Shown: piece by piece, positions 11,678 through 23,157 of the stretch
Layout: each line of letters starts with the position of its first letter
How positions within the stretch are numbered: position 1 is the stretch's first letter
NCBI RefSeq assembly: GCF_014356525.2
Contig: NC_052507.1
Location: 44,115,687 to 44,179,686 of the forward strand
DNA: 64,000 nt
From: Nilaparvata lugens
Taxonomy: Eukaryota > Arthropoda > Insecta > Hemiptera > Delphacidae
Reading direction: 5' to 3'
Program-made: the position numbers and the translations under genes
The notes under the pieces: generated by a model
Databases searched by the model: none
The model's input: the letters and a program-made list of their open reading frames with translations, nothing else
Told to the model about the DNA's origin: nothing

Positions 11678-12616
11678 AAGTATAGATAAGGTGGATAAAT
11701 TAAAAAGAACGATACACAAATGATACTTTAAAAACTTGGTTCAAGTTATGGAATATGATACATTGTGGGACCTGGTTATAATGTGGAGCAACCGAGCATG
11801 GCAGAACTTTGAACATAAATCATTACTAATAGAACTACACTAGACATATCAAACTTATTGAGATACTTGAAGACCACCCCAATTTGATTCCACCCCGTCT
11901 AAGGGTGGATCACATTGGATGCGTGGTGTATGTATGTGCAAGTCCACGTCATATCATGCATAAGCCGCGAAAAAATCTGTAAAGAGCCATTGAAACACGT
12001 CTTGACTTGTCTGTAGCTGTTCACACTGAACTTAACCAGCAAGTGCACTCGTTCGGTGTGAATGTTCCTATTGCCCTTTCCGGATTTTGTTTCACATATG
12101 CGCGCTTGGTCATGCATGACTTGCAGATATACGCATCTAATGTGTTGTGGATCTGCAATTTCGGCTGGGTTTCGATTCTCCAGGCAAATAATTATAATAA
12201 AGCAGATAAAAGGAAAGTTAGAATGTCTGATAGAGTAAAATGAGAATGGTTAGAGAATATTGATTCTGGAGTATCCGTAAAGCTGCGTTTCCACCAAAGT
12301 TATTAAGAAAATAATGTTAATAACTTAATCCTTATAGATTCGATTAGATTGAACATAACTTATCATACACATGATGAACATATGTGTTTGTCAAGTTCCG
12401 TTCAATCTAATAGAATCTATAAATATTAAGTTATTAACATTTTGTGTAATAACTTTGGTGTATTACCATGGCTGCACACACACCTGAAACTGTAGTCAGC
12501 TCGGTTGAGGAAGGAGACTCAGTCTTCGAAAATTTCCTTTCCTCCCATTTCTAATGTAAGGTTTAAGTGTTTTCAATCTATTTATATCGTGTCTCCTGTT
12601 TTAATTTTATATATAT

Positions 12617-12665
<49 letters not shown>

Positions 12666-13953
12666 CTTTATCATTTTCTAAAATAATGCATCCATTCAGC
12701 AATTATCATGTTGGGACAGGCGACAGGTGAAGAGGTGTTTATAGATTTGCCGAAATCCAAAATCGCATACCTCTTCCTCACTTTAGCAACATTGCACAAC
12801 CATCTACTAGTAATAATCCGTATTCTTGGTCTCTTCAAGAAGTTACATATTGTGTATAGCAACCACAACCGACTGTTCTTTCCTATTCTAGTTCATAACC
12901 ATAACTGTAGGAGGTATAATATGTGGGTATGTTCATAATATGTGTGTGTTAGCCTACATAATACTGTGATGTCCAGCTATGGCATCAGAAGCAGCCTGAG
13001 CCTAGCCCTACCGCACTGTTCCTCATCAAGATTATAGCCCAGAGTCGAAATTACATGGTATCATATGGAACAGCTTTCACACTCACAAAACAGTTTCGCC
13101 CCCTGACGACAAATGAGTCGTTGGAAGGTATCGCTCTTGCATCGACAATTTTGAAAATGATTTCGTTAGTTTGAAATTGGGTAGTAAAGTAGAATTCGTG
13201 CTTCAGAAGCGAGTTGGAAGTTTTAAGGAACAACTGGAATGGTTATGGGGAACAAATATGACGTTTTTACTCATAATTATATCATGATAGTAGTGAAGCC
13301 CTGCTATGTGCCAGGATTACAGAAATTGTGTCGTTGTCGGTAAGAGTGAAAGGCTTCAATGACATCGGCCGATGTCATCCGGAAACTGGACGAAAAATCG
13401 TCTCTGAATCGGTAAGTCTCAAAACGACAATTTTGTAGAAGGCCCTACCAGACAGTTAAAATTTTGGACAAGCTGCCGGTTTTGCTCAGGAGTCTGTCGA
13501 AGACAGTTTTAAAGAGAAGACTTAGGGAATTTCTTCAGGAGAATCTCTTTCACTCTCTGAGGGTGATTTTTTTTTATTGCGATTGAAAGACTATTAGTAA
13601 ATCTTCTTGCTATAGGTTTGGTTCCTCTGCAGCTTGCTGATGGATGCACTTTAGCCAGATAGCTTTTGAGAGAGGTCCAGGAATATAGACATCGTAGAAC
13701 ACCTATTGCATACCGATCTTTTTTTGTGGTCTTCACCAGCAGCCAGGGCTGTGGGAATCGTCATTTCGTCTTCCCTTTGTAGGGGTCATTTATTCCTTTC
13801 TGTAGGTGTGCTAGTCTACAAACTCGTCCATGCTGTAGTATGATCTATTGCTTTAGGCAGTGCTTTACTTTCGTGATGAAGGCTTTCCTGTCTTGGATAT
13901 TTTTTAAACTATATGGCAGCTGGTTGTAGAGGTGATGTCCGGCGTACATAAGA
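11678..13953 (-). repeat. Right arm of large inverted duplication (pair with 1-2236)
   Basis: Reverse complement of 1-2236 with very few differences. It continues directly into LINE-A on its right side, so on the minus strand the natural order is LINE-A, its 3' end at 13811, then flank DNA. The expanded AT microsatellite at 12606-12661 lies in this arm. Confidence 0.9.
12292..12460. mobile_element. 169-bp palindromic MITE, copy in right arm
   Basis: Same length and sequence as the MITE at 1455-1623, in reverse orientation. It was carried along by the large inverted duplication rather than inserted independently. Confidence 0.8.
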
Positions 13954-13972
13954 GACAGTAGGTCTGGAGTCT

Positions 13973-14227
13973 GTGCTGTGGGAGGTATATTTTCTGTTTG
14001 TTTCTATTGTTGTAGCTGTGTCGGTCCGAGCACTGAGCACTTGGGTTGATTTCTTCATTTGGATAATAGATTCCAGGATGAATAATGATATAACTGTGGC
14101 AGGTTATAACTGTGTAAGAATTTTGTATTTTACGAAAAGGACTCTGCAGTGCTCAATTCTGTCAACTCTCAGTATGGTTCTTATAGCCCTCTTTTGTACC
14201 CAGAGTATCCTCACTAGATTCGCTTGA
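13973..14227 (-). pseudogene. LINE-A RT thumb / C-terminal region
   Basis: The minus-strand frame reads WVQKRAIRTILRVDRIEHCR then LFVKYKILT, ISLFILESII and ends with the YAGHHLYNQLPYSLK block past 13953. The VQKRAIRxI block is a hallmark of the region after the RT in Jockey/CR1-like ORF2 proteins. The open frame on the + strand here is only a shadow. Confidence 0.6.
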
Positions 14228-14809
14228 GCTGAGGATCCCCAGGCAGTTACCATATATTAGATACGAGGCAAAGAGTGAGTGATAGGCCACAAGAGCTGTG
14301 CCTTCGTCAGATATATTACATATTCTTCTGATTACATGAACTGCTGACGACAGTTTTTTACATAGGGCGTCTTTGTGAGCATGTCAGTTCAGATTCTTAT
14401 CAATTAATATGCCTAGGAATTTTTTGTGGTTCAATGAGTCAATACTATTACTAATCTGCTCGTTCGAATTATTGGATGGGGTAAAATTTATGTAAACTGT
14501 TTTGTTTTTGTAAATTGTGAGTTTCAATCTATTGCAGATGTTGGTGACTTCATTGTGGTCTCAGTTGTGGTGCCTCTCTCAGTTGGTACTAGTATTGTTG
14601 TGTCGTCAGCAAATGGAATGCGACTTTTTTGATTTCCGAGTTCTTCTGGAAGATCATTTATATATGCTAAGAAAATCAGTCAGTAAGTTGTTGCCATGCA
14701 GGTGTGACATAAGTTGATCATAGATAGCTCTTTCTATTATTTTAGATGGTGTAGGTGAGTTAGCTATTTATCGGTAGTTCTTTGAATCCTCTTTGTCACC
14801 TTCTTTGTA

Positions 14810-15736
14810 CAGGGTGGGGCAGAGCCGATTGACGAGTTTAGAATGGTTATAAGAAATGAACCGTTCAAATTAGAACAAAATTCTTTAATAGGTACAATTC
14901 AGTTTGAAATATAGTTTTTATTGTTAATTTTTTTGAAATTATATCAGTTAAATGGCAGCCATAAGCAGCAATACACTGATGTAGCGTATTTTTAAGTTTT
15001 AGAACGCATTTTGGCACACGGCGATTGGTAAGGCTCTTCTCTTATTCGCTCCTTTAATTCTTCCAAGGTGTGTGGGCGATGTTTGGAAACTTTATTTTTG
15101 AGTTAATGTCACAGAAAAAAATCGCATAGCTTAAATCGGGTGAGCGTGCTGACCATACTTCTTTGATAATGGCAACATCACCGTCAATGTCACATCCCAG
15201 CGTTATGTGACAATGCTAAAAACGTTTTTGCGCCCCAAATTGGAAGAACTTGCTGAGGAACATGACTCGGGAGAAATATGGTTCAGTAGGATGAAGCTAC
15301 AGCCCACACAGGGCGTATTTCAATGAATGTGTTGAGACAAATGTTCGCAGGGCGGCTTATCTCACAAAGGGTGAACTTGAGGTGGCCGACACGCTCACCC
15401 GATTTAAGCATATGTGATCTTTTTCTATGGTGTTACCTCAAAAATAAAGTTTCCAAAGATCGCCCACACACCTTGGAAGAACTAAAGGAGCGAATCAGAG
15501 AAGAGATCAAAGCCTTACCAATCGCAGTGTGCCAAAATGCGTTTTAAAACTTCAAAAATGCGCTACATTAGTATATTGCTGCTTATGGCCGCCATTTAAC
15601 TGATATAATTTTCGAAAAATTAACAATAAAACTATATTTCAAACTGAATTGAACCCATTAAAGAGTTTTTTTCTAAGTTGAACGGTCCATTACTTATAAC
15701 CCTTCTAAACTCGTCAATCGGCTCTGCCCCACCCTG
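14810..15736. mobile_element. 927-bp mariner-derived foldback element, copy 2
   Basis: Same element and same TA target (14808-14809 and 15737-15738) within LINE-A as 4046-4972, inverted. On the + strand 15323-15547 encodes the transposase C-terminus (WPTRSPDLSICDLFLW). The shared insertion point shows that the element entered LINE-A before the segment was duplicated. Confidence 0.85.
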
Positions 15737-16979
15737 TACTTAGGGTATATTTTGGCTATTTTCATGATTTGTGGAAATGTAGATTGTTGGATTGACGAGT
15801 TCACAATGTAAAGAAGCGGTGCAGTCAGCTCATCCTCACAGCATCTGATTATTATCCCTGAGATATCATCAAAACCGGCCGAGTTATTTGCTTCAAGTTT
15901 TGTTAAAAGATTTTGTAGTTCCTTGATTGATATGGGCTTGAAGTGGTCAAACGTTGTGGTTTCATCCACAGTATAGGCAAATTCTATTCCTGGTTTCATC
16001 CACAGGTAGATTCTATTTCGGTGCTAATCTTAGTTGTAGGTTGTGTGAACTGGGCATTTTAATGTTGCTGACATGGTATGGGTCACTGATTGTTTTGATA
16101 TTCTTGGATAATCAGATATTTTCGTGTTTACCGAGTGTATTTCCTTTTCTTTATTCATTTTTAATTCTCCAGAATACTTCGATTAGTTTTCTGCCTGGTT
16201 CACTATACTTTGGGTTTGCATCCTTTTCTTGTTTGCAACATCTAGGTCATATTCTTTTTTAATCTAGCATACACGTCCCTGTCTTCCTGTGAACCTGTAA
16301 GTATATACTTATCTTGAGTGTTTAATTCATTGGTATTCAGTTTTATTGTATTATTATCCCAGAATATGAGTTTTATCGTTTTTGCGAGTTTTTTAGGTTC
16401 TCTTGGCATTACTTCATCAATTTTCTGGCGAACTGTCCTTAAGAAGAAACTGTATTCATCATCCAAATGAAGTGACTCAAACATCGTCTGCCAGCTTACC
16501 ACTCCAAGTTTTACTTTTAGTCTAATCAGGTTTTTCTTTGAGAAGTTTCGTGCAAATCTGTATATGATGGTTTAACGGTCAAGTTCATTTATTCGTGGAC
16601 AGAACCACAAATCATATAAATATGATTAGGAAGGAACAACAGGCTTGGCCCAAATCTATTCCATTCCCAAATTTTGATAAATTATTGATAAAATGTCCAA
16701 AAAATAGGTTATGTTTCTACTGTAAAACGTTCAAGTTTAATTTTTGTCCAAAAATATATATAAGCTAAACATTTTGAATTTAGAGAAATTAAAACACCAA
16801 GCTATATTTAAATAGGACACTTAATTATCACTTCATATTGAATGAATCAAGTTATTTTATAAAATATTGAACCCAAAAATACACACAACTTTTCTCACTA
16901 AGCACAGCTGATGAAAAATGAGTTTGTAATTTATTTTACACAATACTGCATGGTGGTCGGAAATTTGATTTGGAAGAAC

Positions 16980-17670
16980 CTAGACATTTTTAATTCTTTT
17001 CTTCTCAACATTATGATAGCATCCATCTATACTAGTTGCTGATGCTTGTGTGATTCTTGTTGCAGGCAGGTCATAGATAGAGCAACCATTTTGTGTCAGC
17101 ATCTTGTTAGGGTCCTTGTAAGTTTGTTTGTCGGTCTTTAGGGTGTCTATATTGTGTCTCACAGTACAACTATTTCATAATGTTGAGCAGAATATTCCTG
17201 TAATAGATAGGCTATCAAGTCTTTTTATATAGTCTTTTTCCGTTTCATTATCAGGAGATCTGTATGTTCCTATTATTAACAGTTTCAGTGATTTAAGTTT
17301 TATTTTTACAGCAATAGTTTCAAATGTTTTCTCCATTGGCTTGTATGGTTCAGATAGGGTTACTTCTTCAACGCTTGATACAATGTTATTTTTCTGTAGA
17401 CTGCTACCTCCCCCCACAAGTAAATTCTGCGACAGAACTCAGCAGCAAGTGTGTACCCAGTGATATTTGTTAATCACTCAAGAGCTCCTCATGTTTCAAG
17501 CCATGTTCTGTAAGGATTATTATATCAGGTGAGCATTGGTTCAATTCTATCTGTAGTTTTTCCATTTTATTCTGTAAGCCTCGCTGTATATTGAGATTAT
17601 TATTATTAGCGTATGACTTTGAATGGTGGGGAGACCCAAGGGTAGTTCCACCTTGCCGTATATAGTCCAA
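16980..17670 (-). pseudogene. LINE-A endonuclease domain, broken
   Basis: Minus-strand pieces read QNKMEKLQIELNQCSPDIII with LTEHGL (the catalytic-Glu block), then GGGSSL, LLIIGTYRSP, and DKQTYKDPNKMLTQNGC with LPATRITQASATSIDG. These are successive motifs of the apurinic-like endonuclease of non-LTR elements. Frameshifts near 17465 and 17165 separate them. Confidence 0.75.
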
Positions 17671-17792
17671 AGTTCCCTAATGGGAAACCGGACACTAAGG
17701 TTATAGTGAACACAATTCTGAGATGGTAGACTATGATTGCATTCTTTGTTCTTCCTTTTTCCGGTCAATTGTTAGATGCATTATAAGAAGTG

Positions 17793-18389
17793 TTAGCTAT
17801 ATCTGTGTTCTGTAATTCTGTAGTTTAGGTAACGTTCCTGGTATTCAATTCCCTTCTCAGCTAGTGCATCTATTACTCGCCGTGCCAGTATCTCTGACCC
17901 CTTTGCATTTAAGTGAACTCCATCCCATTCTAGGTGGTTTATGTTCAGCATTTTGGTGTTGTCTACAAAATTTGCTTTTAATTGATAGCACATGAATTCT
18001 AAAGCTTTGTTTGTTTCTCACATGAATCTTTCACTTATGTCTTCTCGGGCTAGTATGGAGGTCACAAACCATTTTGTTTGATGATCGGTTTCATGCCAGC
18101 TTCAATTGTTAATAGTAAATGTACTGCGCCATAATAGGGGGCGCAGTACATGATTTGGGGTTTTTGCTCCCGTGGTATTATTTGCGCCAACATGTAGGAG
18201 AACTTTCTTTGGTGGTGTTTTCTGACCTGCAATAAATCTGCTTACATCCTGTATCATCCCACCTGGGATCACCGTTATGCTTGCCTTAATTTTATTTGAT
18301 TGTTTTATCTGTGTCGATGTTGTCGCAATCAAGGAATCTCCTATCGCCATCGATGTTTCATCTATAACTCCAATCTCTGGGGGAGCCAC
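17793..18389 (-). pseudogene. LINE-A ORF1 with SGNH-hydrolase (esterase-like) domain, frameshifted
   Basis: The first part (18389-18102) has the nucleophile block AIGDSLI and the oxyanion block LLHVGANN. The second part (17993-17793) has the catalytic Asp-x-x-His block HLEWDGVHLNAKGSEILARR. The Ser (GDS), Gly and Asn (HVGANN), Asp and His (DGVHLN) spacing fits an SGNH/GDSL fold. A frameshift between the two parts and the missing N-terminus make it a pseudogene. Confidence 0.75.
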
Positions 18390-18599
18390 GTTAGTAGCCT
18401 ATACCAGAGAAAACTTCTTTAATATTAATATATAATATTCTATAATATAGCTAGGCTATATATTTGTATTCTGTGCCTATACTTAACGTAGCCTGCTCTT
18501 GCCAATTATGTGACAAAGTTTTTAATCTCTTTTGACAATTTTGTGTTTATATGTTTATGATGCAATCTAGGTCATTTATAGAGGTTAAAAATTAGAAAA
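18390..18599. other. AT-rich spacer, nothing recognised
   Basis: Short AT-rich stretch between LINE-A and the Penelope-like element. No signal seen. Confidence 0.5.
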
Positions 18600-19755
18600 G
18601 TGGCTGGCCCTGCGGAGCTCTGTATTCAGGATAATTTCCAGCAATACTACCATACCAATTCCAACCCATACTGATGTTATCATTCCTCTTCATTCTTGTC
18701 ATCCTATTTCTCACAAACTTGCTGCTTTCAATAGCATGGTCTATAGAGCAATAACAATACCTATGAGCCATCATGATTTTGATATTGAGATCACTAAAAT
18801 TAAACAGATAGCTGTCACAAATGGGTATGAAGACAGTATGGTGGACAGATTATTGAGTAAAATTAATAGAAAAATTTCAATCAATTCTAGCTTTGTAGGC
18901 TCAAACTGTGAAGAGAAGATTTGGATAACAATCCCATATTTAGGCCTTGTATCTGATAAAATAGGTAGGGAATTGAAGAGGAATGGATTTCATGTTGCTT
19001 TCAAGACCAAACCGATTTTAAATAGTCTATTTAGCTGGAGTAAAGACAAAATTGATATTTGGGATAAAAGCGGGGTGTACAAACTTAAATGTGATGATTG
19101 TAATGCTTGTTATGTGGGTCAGACTGGTAGAAGTTTCAAAAGTAGAATTAAAGAACACATCAGAGATTGGAATAAACAAAATGGGGAATCTAACTTTGCA
19201 GAACATTTGATAACAAATAATCACAAGTTCACAGTTAAGGAGAATGTTGAGTTTCTGCATGTTAATAACAAAGGCAGATCTTTGAATATTCTAGAGGCTT
19301 TAGAAATAACAAGAGTAATGAAGGAAAATTCCCAGTATAGTTTAAATGACCAGATTCATTTCAACCAGTACAACACTACGAATTTAGTTTTATCATAAAA
19401 TTGTAAGCATACATTAGTCAATAGTTTTTCCATTTACATATTTGTTTTATTATCTTTCACACTTGTTTTCTTAGTTCTTATTTTGTACTAAAAGTAAATT
19501 TTATTATCATGGCGATTCTGTTGCTTAAGCCGCCATTTTGTCACACTGTTGAGGGGGAGGAGACTGTCTAGCTAGGCCAATGGCAGGCGTTCATGCTCTC
19601 GACCAATAGCAGTACTCGCCTACTAGTATAAATTCTGCTCCTCTTGTATTTAGTTTTAGTTTATCAGAGATTGACAATGGTGTAATAACCGAAACCGGTC
19701 TTTCTAATTATCAATAAATCAGTGGTTTTTTGACAATTTCTTAGTCTTTTTCATT
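18600..19755 (+). mobile_element. Penelope-like element, 5'-truncated, with 3' terminal repeat
   Basis: It starts inside the RT C-terminus (THTDVIIPLHSCHPISHKLA), continues through the linker and GIY-YIG domain to TAA at 19396-19398, and has a 3' UTR ending with ACCGAAACCGGTCTTTCTAA and TTCTTAGTCTTTTTCATTCA. The same terminal about 95 bp occurs twice, head to head, at 48469-48673. Confidence 0.85.
18736..19398 (+). CDS. Penelope-like polyprotein C-terminus with GIY-YIG endonuclease
   Basis: A 220-residue frame. The first half (KIKQIAVTNGYEDSMVDRLL; IPYLGLVSDKIGRELKRNGF) is the linker typical of Penelope-like elements. The second half has the endonuclease motifs SGVYKLKCDDCNACYVGQTG, where GVY and YVG correspond to GIY and YIG, followed by RSFKSRIKEHIRD with the catalytic Arg and a CxxC that marks the Penelope subfamily. 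NFAEHLITNNH and the C-terminal EALEI also fit. The true protein would begin upstream with the RT; this is the intact 3' remnant. It would nick target DNA during retrotransposition. Confidence 0.9.
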   Translation: MVYRAITIPMSHHDFDIEITKIKQIAVTNGYEDSMVDRLLSKINRKISINSSFVGSNCEEKIWITIPYLGLVSDKIGRELKRNGFHVAFKTKPILNSLFSWSKDKIDIWDKSGVYKLKCDDCNACYVGQTGRSFKSRIKEHIRDWNKQNGESNFAEHLITNNHKFTVKENVEFLHVNNKGRSLNILEALEITRVMKENSQYSLNDQIHFNQYNTTNLVLS

Positions 19756-20033
19756 CAATGTTTATATTATTGATTTCTGACTCCGCATCTCTGATCAAAC
19801 ACTCACGCATACGGCGAGTTGTCATAGGCCTATTCATTTTTAAGTTCGAAACCTAGCGCCCAAAACAGGTAAAATCAAACGTCACTGATAACACAACAGA
19901 GCTGACAGATGACAGTAGATAGGTCAGTAGGTCAAGCACTCAGTCAGTCGCTATCGGCATAGTGCAGAAAAACAACCGATTGTACTACAGCTGACCAGAT
20001 TACCGCTCAGACATGAAATGCCGCAAGCTGGTT
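19756..20033. other. Unassigned spacer between Penelope-like element and LINE-C
   Basis: No coding or repeat signal recognised. It is one of the few unique stretches upstream of the DLST exons and could hold a promoter or first exon, but I see no convincing ATG-to-donor exon here. Confidence 0.4.
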
Positions 20034-20279
20034 ACAACTTTGATAACTTGGTATTGAAAGTGAGGTTATACACTTTGAAAGACTATTTATAACTCACAGA
20101 GTGGGGATAATAATTATCATTCTGCTTGAAAAGCCAGCAGTCACACAATATAACATCACTACTCACTTTGATAACCGTATATGTGATAAATTATTACAAT
20201 ACTTTATAAACTAATCAGAAGACGAACCATTAACAACCATCACAGGCAGATCAGCGCTGCCAACCCCCAATATGCAGAT

Positions 20280-21218
20280 ATGCAGAATATACCAATATGT
20301 GGTATGCAGAGGGACATAAAAAGCTACTGTTCACCCACAGCTTCATCAAAGAGGATCCGGTCAACAAGTTCGCCCGAGGTCGAAGGACATTCTCATAAAA
20401 AGAAATTATCCAATTCAGCAATGGGGATCGATGAAGAGACCATGAAAAAATTATTAAAGGAGTTAGAAAGTCGCCTATCATCGAATATAGATGGTAAACT
20501 GAAAAAACTTAAAGAAGACTTTGAAAGCTCAGTGGCATCGATAAAAACAGTAGTGGATGAAGTGTTGAACGAAAATAAAAATCTGAAGCAACAAATTTCT
20601 CAGCTTTCGGACACAAACAAAGTGCTTTTGAAACGGGTTATTGGCTTGGAAGATAGAAGTAGACGGAACAATTTGATTTTTAAAGGACTAAAATTCAATG
20701 TGAATACGTTCAATGCAGTAAACGTGGTGAAAAATGTCTGTATCCAGTTTTTGGGAGCGAGACCGGATGTGTGGATTAACCAACCACATATCCTCCATCC
20801 TCCATCCATCCACCCATCCTCTAGGTCCAGCGAGGGATGGAGGCCCACTCATCGCAAACTTTCCCGACAACGCCTATTTAACACATATCCTAAATAATGC
20901 TAAAAAGCTCAAGGGAACAGGGTTTTTGTTCACAAGGATTTTTCCTCAGAAACCAGAAAAGCCAGAGCGAAACTGTTCGTAATGAAAAAGGAAATCATGA
21001 GGGTACGACCACAAGAAAAAGTATTTATAAATCATGACCGTCTTACTATCCGCAACGTCTCATTTGAAATTGATGGAGAAGGAATGTTGAAATCAGGGAA
21101 CCAGGACGGGGAGGAAAAACTACGTGATGTTCTCGGAGAGGACGCAGATGCGGTTGTCAATGCGCTGAAGGGAGCAGATCAACGTCGTAGTGAAGCTGGC
21201 AGTGATCAAGGACACTGA
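20280..21218 (+). pseudogene. LINE-C ORF1 (coiled-coil RNA-binding protein), frameshifted
   Basis: Residues 1-205 (20280-20897) carry a Ser/Lys-rich head, then a heptad-rich coiled coil (ELESRLSSNIDGKLKKLKED ... NLKQQISQLSD) and LEDRSRRNNLIFKGL, the conserved start of the RNA-binding part of LINE ORF1 proteins. A short CCATCC-rich insertion near 20790-20840 breaks the frame. Coding continues as FPDNAYLTHILNNAKKLKGT, then KKEIMRVRPQEKVFINHDRL and ends at 21218. ORF1 proteins of this kind coat the element RNA. Confidence 0.75.
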
Positions 21219-21717
21219 GCCAATGCCACTGAGTCAGTCACAAAATAAAGACGAAAAGTCAGATAGAATTTTTAGTTTATAATGTATGTGGGCTGCGTGG
21301 TAAGTTTCTTTTCGATTTTTTCAATTTCTCAAGAGATTATGATTGTTTTATTTTATTAGAAACATTTGTATTAGAGAACGGAGATCATGTTTTATTTGAA
21401 AAGTATCTTGAAGGATATGATTATGTTTGGGATTTTGCGATAAGGGATTCAAGGTATGGAAGGCCAAAGAAGGGCCAATTAATAGCAGTTAGAAATGGGT
21501 TAAAACATAAAATAGAAATTTTAAATGGTAGAAATGTAGTTATATTATCTGATAAAAATGTGATAATTGTACCAGTTTATTTGAGTGGTGGGTCAGACGA
21601 GGAATGGAATGGGATTACTGTGCGTTGTATGATTTTATGTCGACACTAGATAATACAGATAACGTTATTCTTGCGGGAGATATGAATGGGCGAGTAGGAG
21701 AATCTCAGAATGTACCG

Positions 21718-21775
21718 TTAAATCTCTCAGAGTTAACGTTAAATCTCTCAGAGTTAACGTTAAATCTCTCAAATG
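21718..21775 (+). repeat. 21-bp in-frame tandem repeat in LINE-C endonuclease
   Basis: TTAAATCTCTCAGAGTTAAC plus G occurs twice and a third partial unit follows, adding NLSELTL repeats to the endonuclease right after the DMNGRVG motif. This is probably replication slippage. Confidence 0.85.
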
Positions 21776-22168
21776 TAATATCTCATGATCGTAACTCTAA
21801 GGATAAAACTCTTAATAGGAAGGGGAAAAGTTAGTGAATTTCTGTGAAGAGTTTAATTTGGCTATTTTAAATGGTAGAACTATAGGTGATGAGGTGGGGG
21901 AGCTCACATTCATAGGAAGTAAAGGGGCATCAGTTATTGATATATGCTGTGTAAGTTTGGAATGCTTGAATTTAGTAAAAAAAAACTGAATGTTATACCT
22001 GTAAGTTTCTCTGATCACTTGTCAATATGCGTTTGTCTATTGAGTGATTATCGTAACGATAACGAAAATAATTTGATATCACTTGCTCCGAAGTTATCGG
22101 TGAGTTGTCTAAATAATACTGGCTTCACAGAAAAACTGGCTGCTAATTGTAGGAATGTCAAAATAATC

Positions 22169-22585
22169 TCAAATTGAAGAGAATTCAATTCTCTATAAGC
22201 TCATGATCAGCATGAATTTTTCCCATCGATATTAAAAAAGTTATAAGACCAAAAATAGCAAAAAATCGAAGGAAAATGTGTTTTTTCAAAAATGTCACAT
22301 CTTCTAGAGCGAATATCTCGAAAAGTGAAAGAGATATGGAAAAAGTTGTTAGATCAATATTGTAGGAAATTATGTAAGCTTTAATTTCTTATAGAATAGT
22401 CATTTCTGTAAAATGCATAATTTTCGAGTTATATGCGAGAAACCAAAAAATGGTACCTTTGAACAACCCCCACCCCCTTAGCACAGGGGGTAGGGGTGGG
22501 GACTTTTTATATGTTTACCTCCTCACCACCCTAAACAGAACTGCGGGGTCAAAAATTGTCTTCCAAACTTTTCCCTCTATAACAC
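22169..22585. repeat. Dispersed ~420-bp repeat, copy 2
   Basis: Near-identical to 10503-10925 and in the same orientation. It abuts the broken end of LINE-C copy 1, so it either inserted into the element or marks a deletion join. Confidence 0.8.
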
Positions 22586-23120
22586 TTCGTTGACTGGGCT
22601 ATTTTTTCAAAAGCCTCAATGTTCATTTCGTTTTCATGCATGAAAGTGTTCCTATGAGTATTGTTTTTATGCTAGAAACAAAATTGGATTTCATGTTCAA
22701 CTAATTTGAATAAAGCATGAATGTTTAATGTAGTAAACGTTTTCCTGATAACAATTATTAGTTTATCTACAGGTTTTGGTTATTAAGATTCTAAGAAGAA
22801 CATTTTTTGACGAATGTAATTTTTTCGTGTATGTTTATTTTCTCTGGTAAGCCATATTAAATTAGAGAAATAAAACAGTTACGACTGGTGACACTGTTTA
22901 GTGTTGATCAAACGGGGACTAATGTTTTTTCTCAGTTTTCATCAATTATGTGATGGATATCCTTACTCCTTTCAATTTTTCATGAAATAATTTTAGTACA
23001 TGTAGAAATTATTTTTTCAACATCTTGATAAATATCTGGTTAGATAATTGAGCAAGCTTGCTAATTCATACCAATAACTTGGCTGTAATAATTCTATAAC
23101 TAGTAAACTCTTGTTTGCAG
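22586..23120. other. Unique sequence upstream of first traced DLST exon
   Basis: AT-rich, with no open frame or repeat recognised. It ends with the acceptor at 23111-23120 (TTGTTTGCAG). Confidence 0.5.
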
Positions 23121-23157
23121 ATACGATTTGTGGTGACCGAACGATTCTTCTTCCAAG
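23121..23157 (+). CDS. DLST: DLST exon a (presequence; earliest exon traced)
   Basis: A 37-bp exon between an acceptor ending TTTGCAG and a GTAAGT donor. It starts in phase 0 and encodes [12 protein letters not shown] plus one base of the next Gly codon. The basic/aromatic composition suits a mitochondrial presequence. There is no ATG, so translation must begin in an unseen upstream exon. The call rests only on splice signals and on frame continuity with the later exons. Confidence 0.5.

Larger units (their letters stand above)
13811..18389 (-). mobile_element. LINE-A, nearly full-length but inactivated non-LTR retrotransposon
   Basis: Read on the minus strand the order is: ORF1 with an SGNH-esterase-like domain (18389-17793), AP-type endonuclease (about 17670-16980), a non-coding insert (about 16915-16580), RT (about 16500-14500) interrupted by the foldback element at 14810-15736, and the C-terminal tail ending at 13811 (SYYSMDEFVD, stop). 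Multiple frameshifts break it. A reverse transcriptase plus AP endonuclease would normally act by target-primed reverse transcription. Esterase-type ORF1 proteins are known in CR1-like elements, which is my best guess for the clade. Confidence 0.85.
20034..22168 (+). mobile_element. LINE-C copy 1: ORF1 and endonuclease
   Basis: Contains ORF1 (20280 to about 21218) and then endonuclease coding from about 21270 (LYNVCGLRGK; FILLETFV with the catalytic Glu; PKKGQLIAVRNG; VILAGDMNGRVG; LTFIGSKGASVIDICC). It ends at 22168, where the dispersed repeat begins, and has no RT. The endonuclease has stops near 21640 and 21830. Confidence 0.8.

Noticed and set aside
15954..16262. 102-residue + strand open frame
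   Set aside because: Shadow of the minus-strand LINE-A RT coding region.
19500..19755. Hammerhead ribozyme in the Penelope-like 3' region
   Set aside because: Such ribozymes are known in Penelope-like elements and a GAAAC is present, but I could not find the CUGAUGA core or a consistent three-stem fold.
20034..20060. ATG-containing first exon of DLST (ATGAAATGCCGCAAGCTG then GTTACA)
   Set aside because: Phase fits, but the donor is poor and the sequence is contiguous with the 5' region of LINE-C ORF1.
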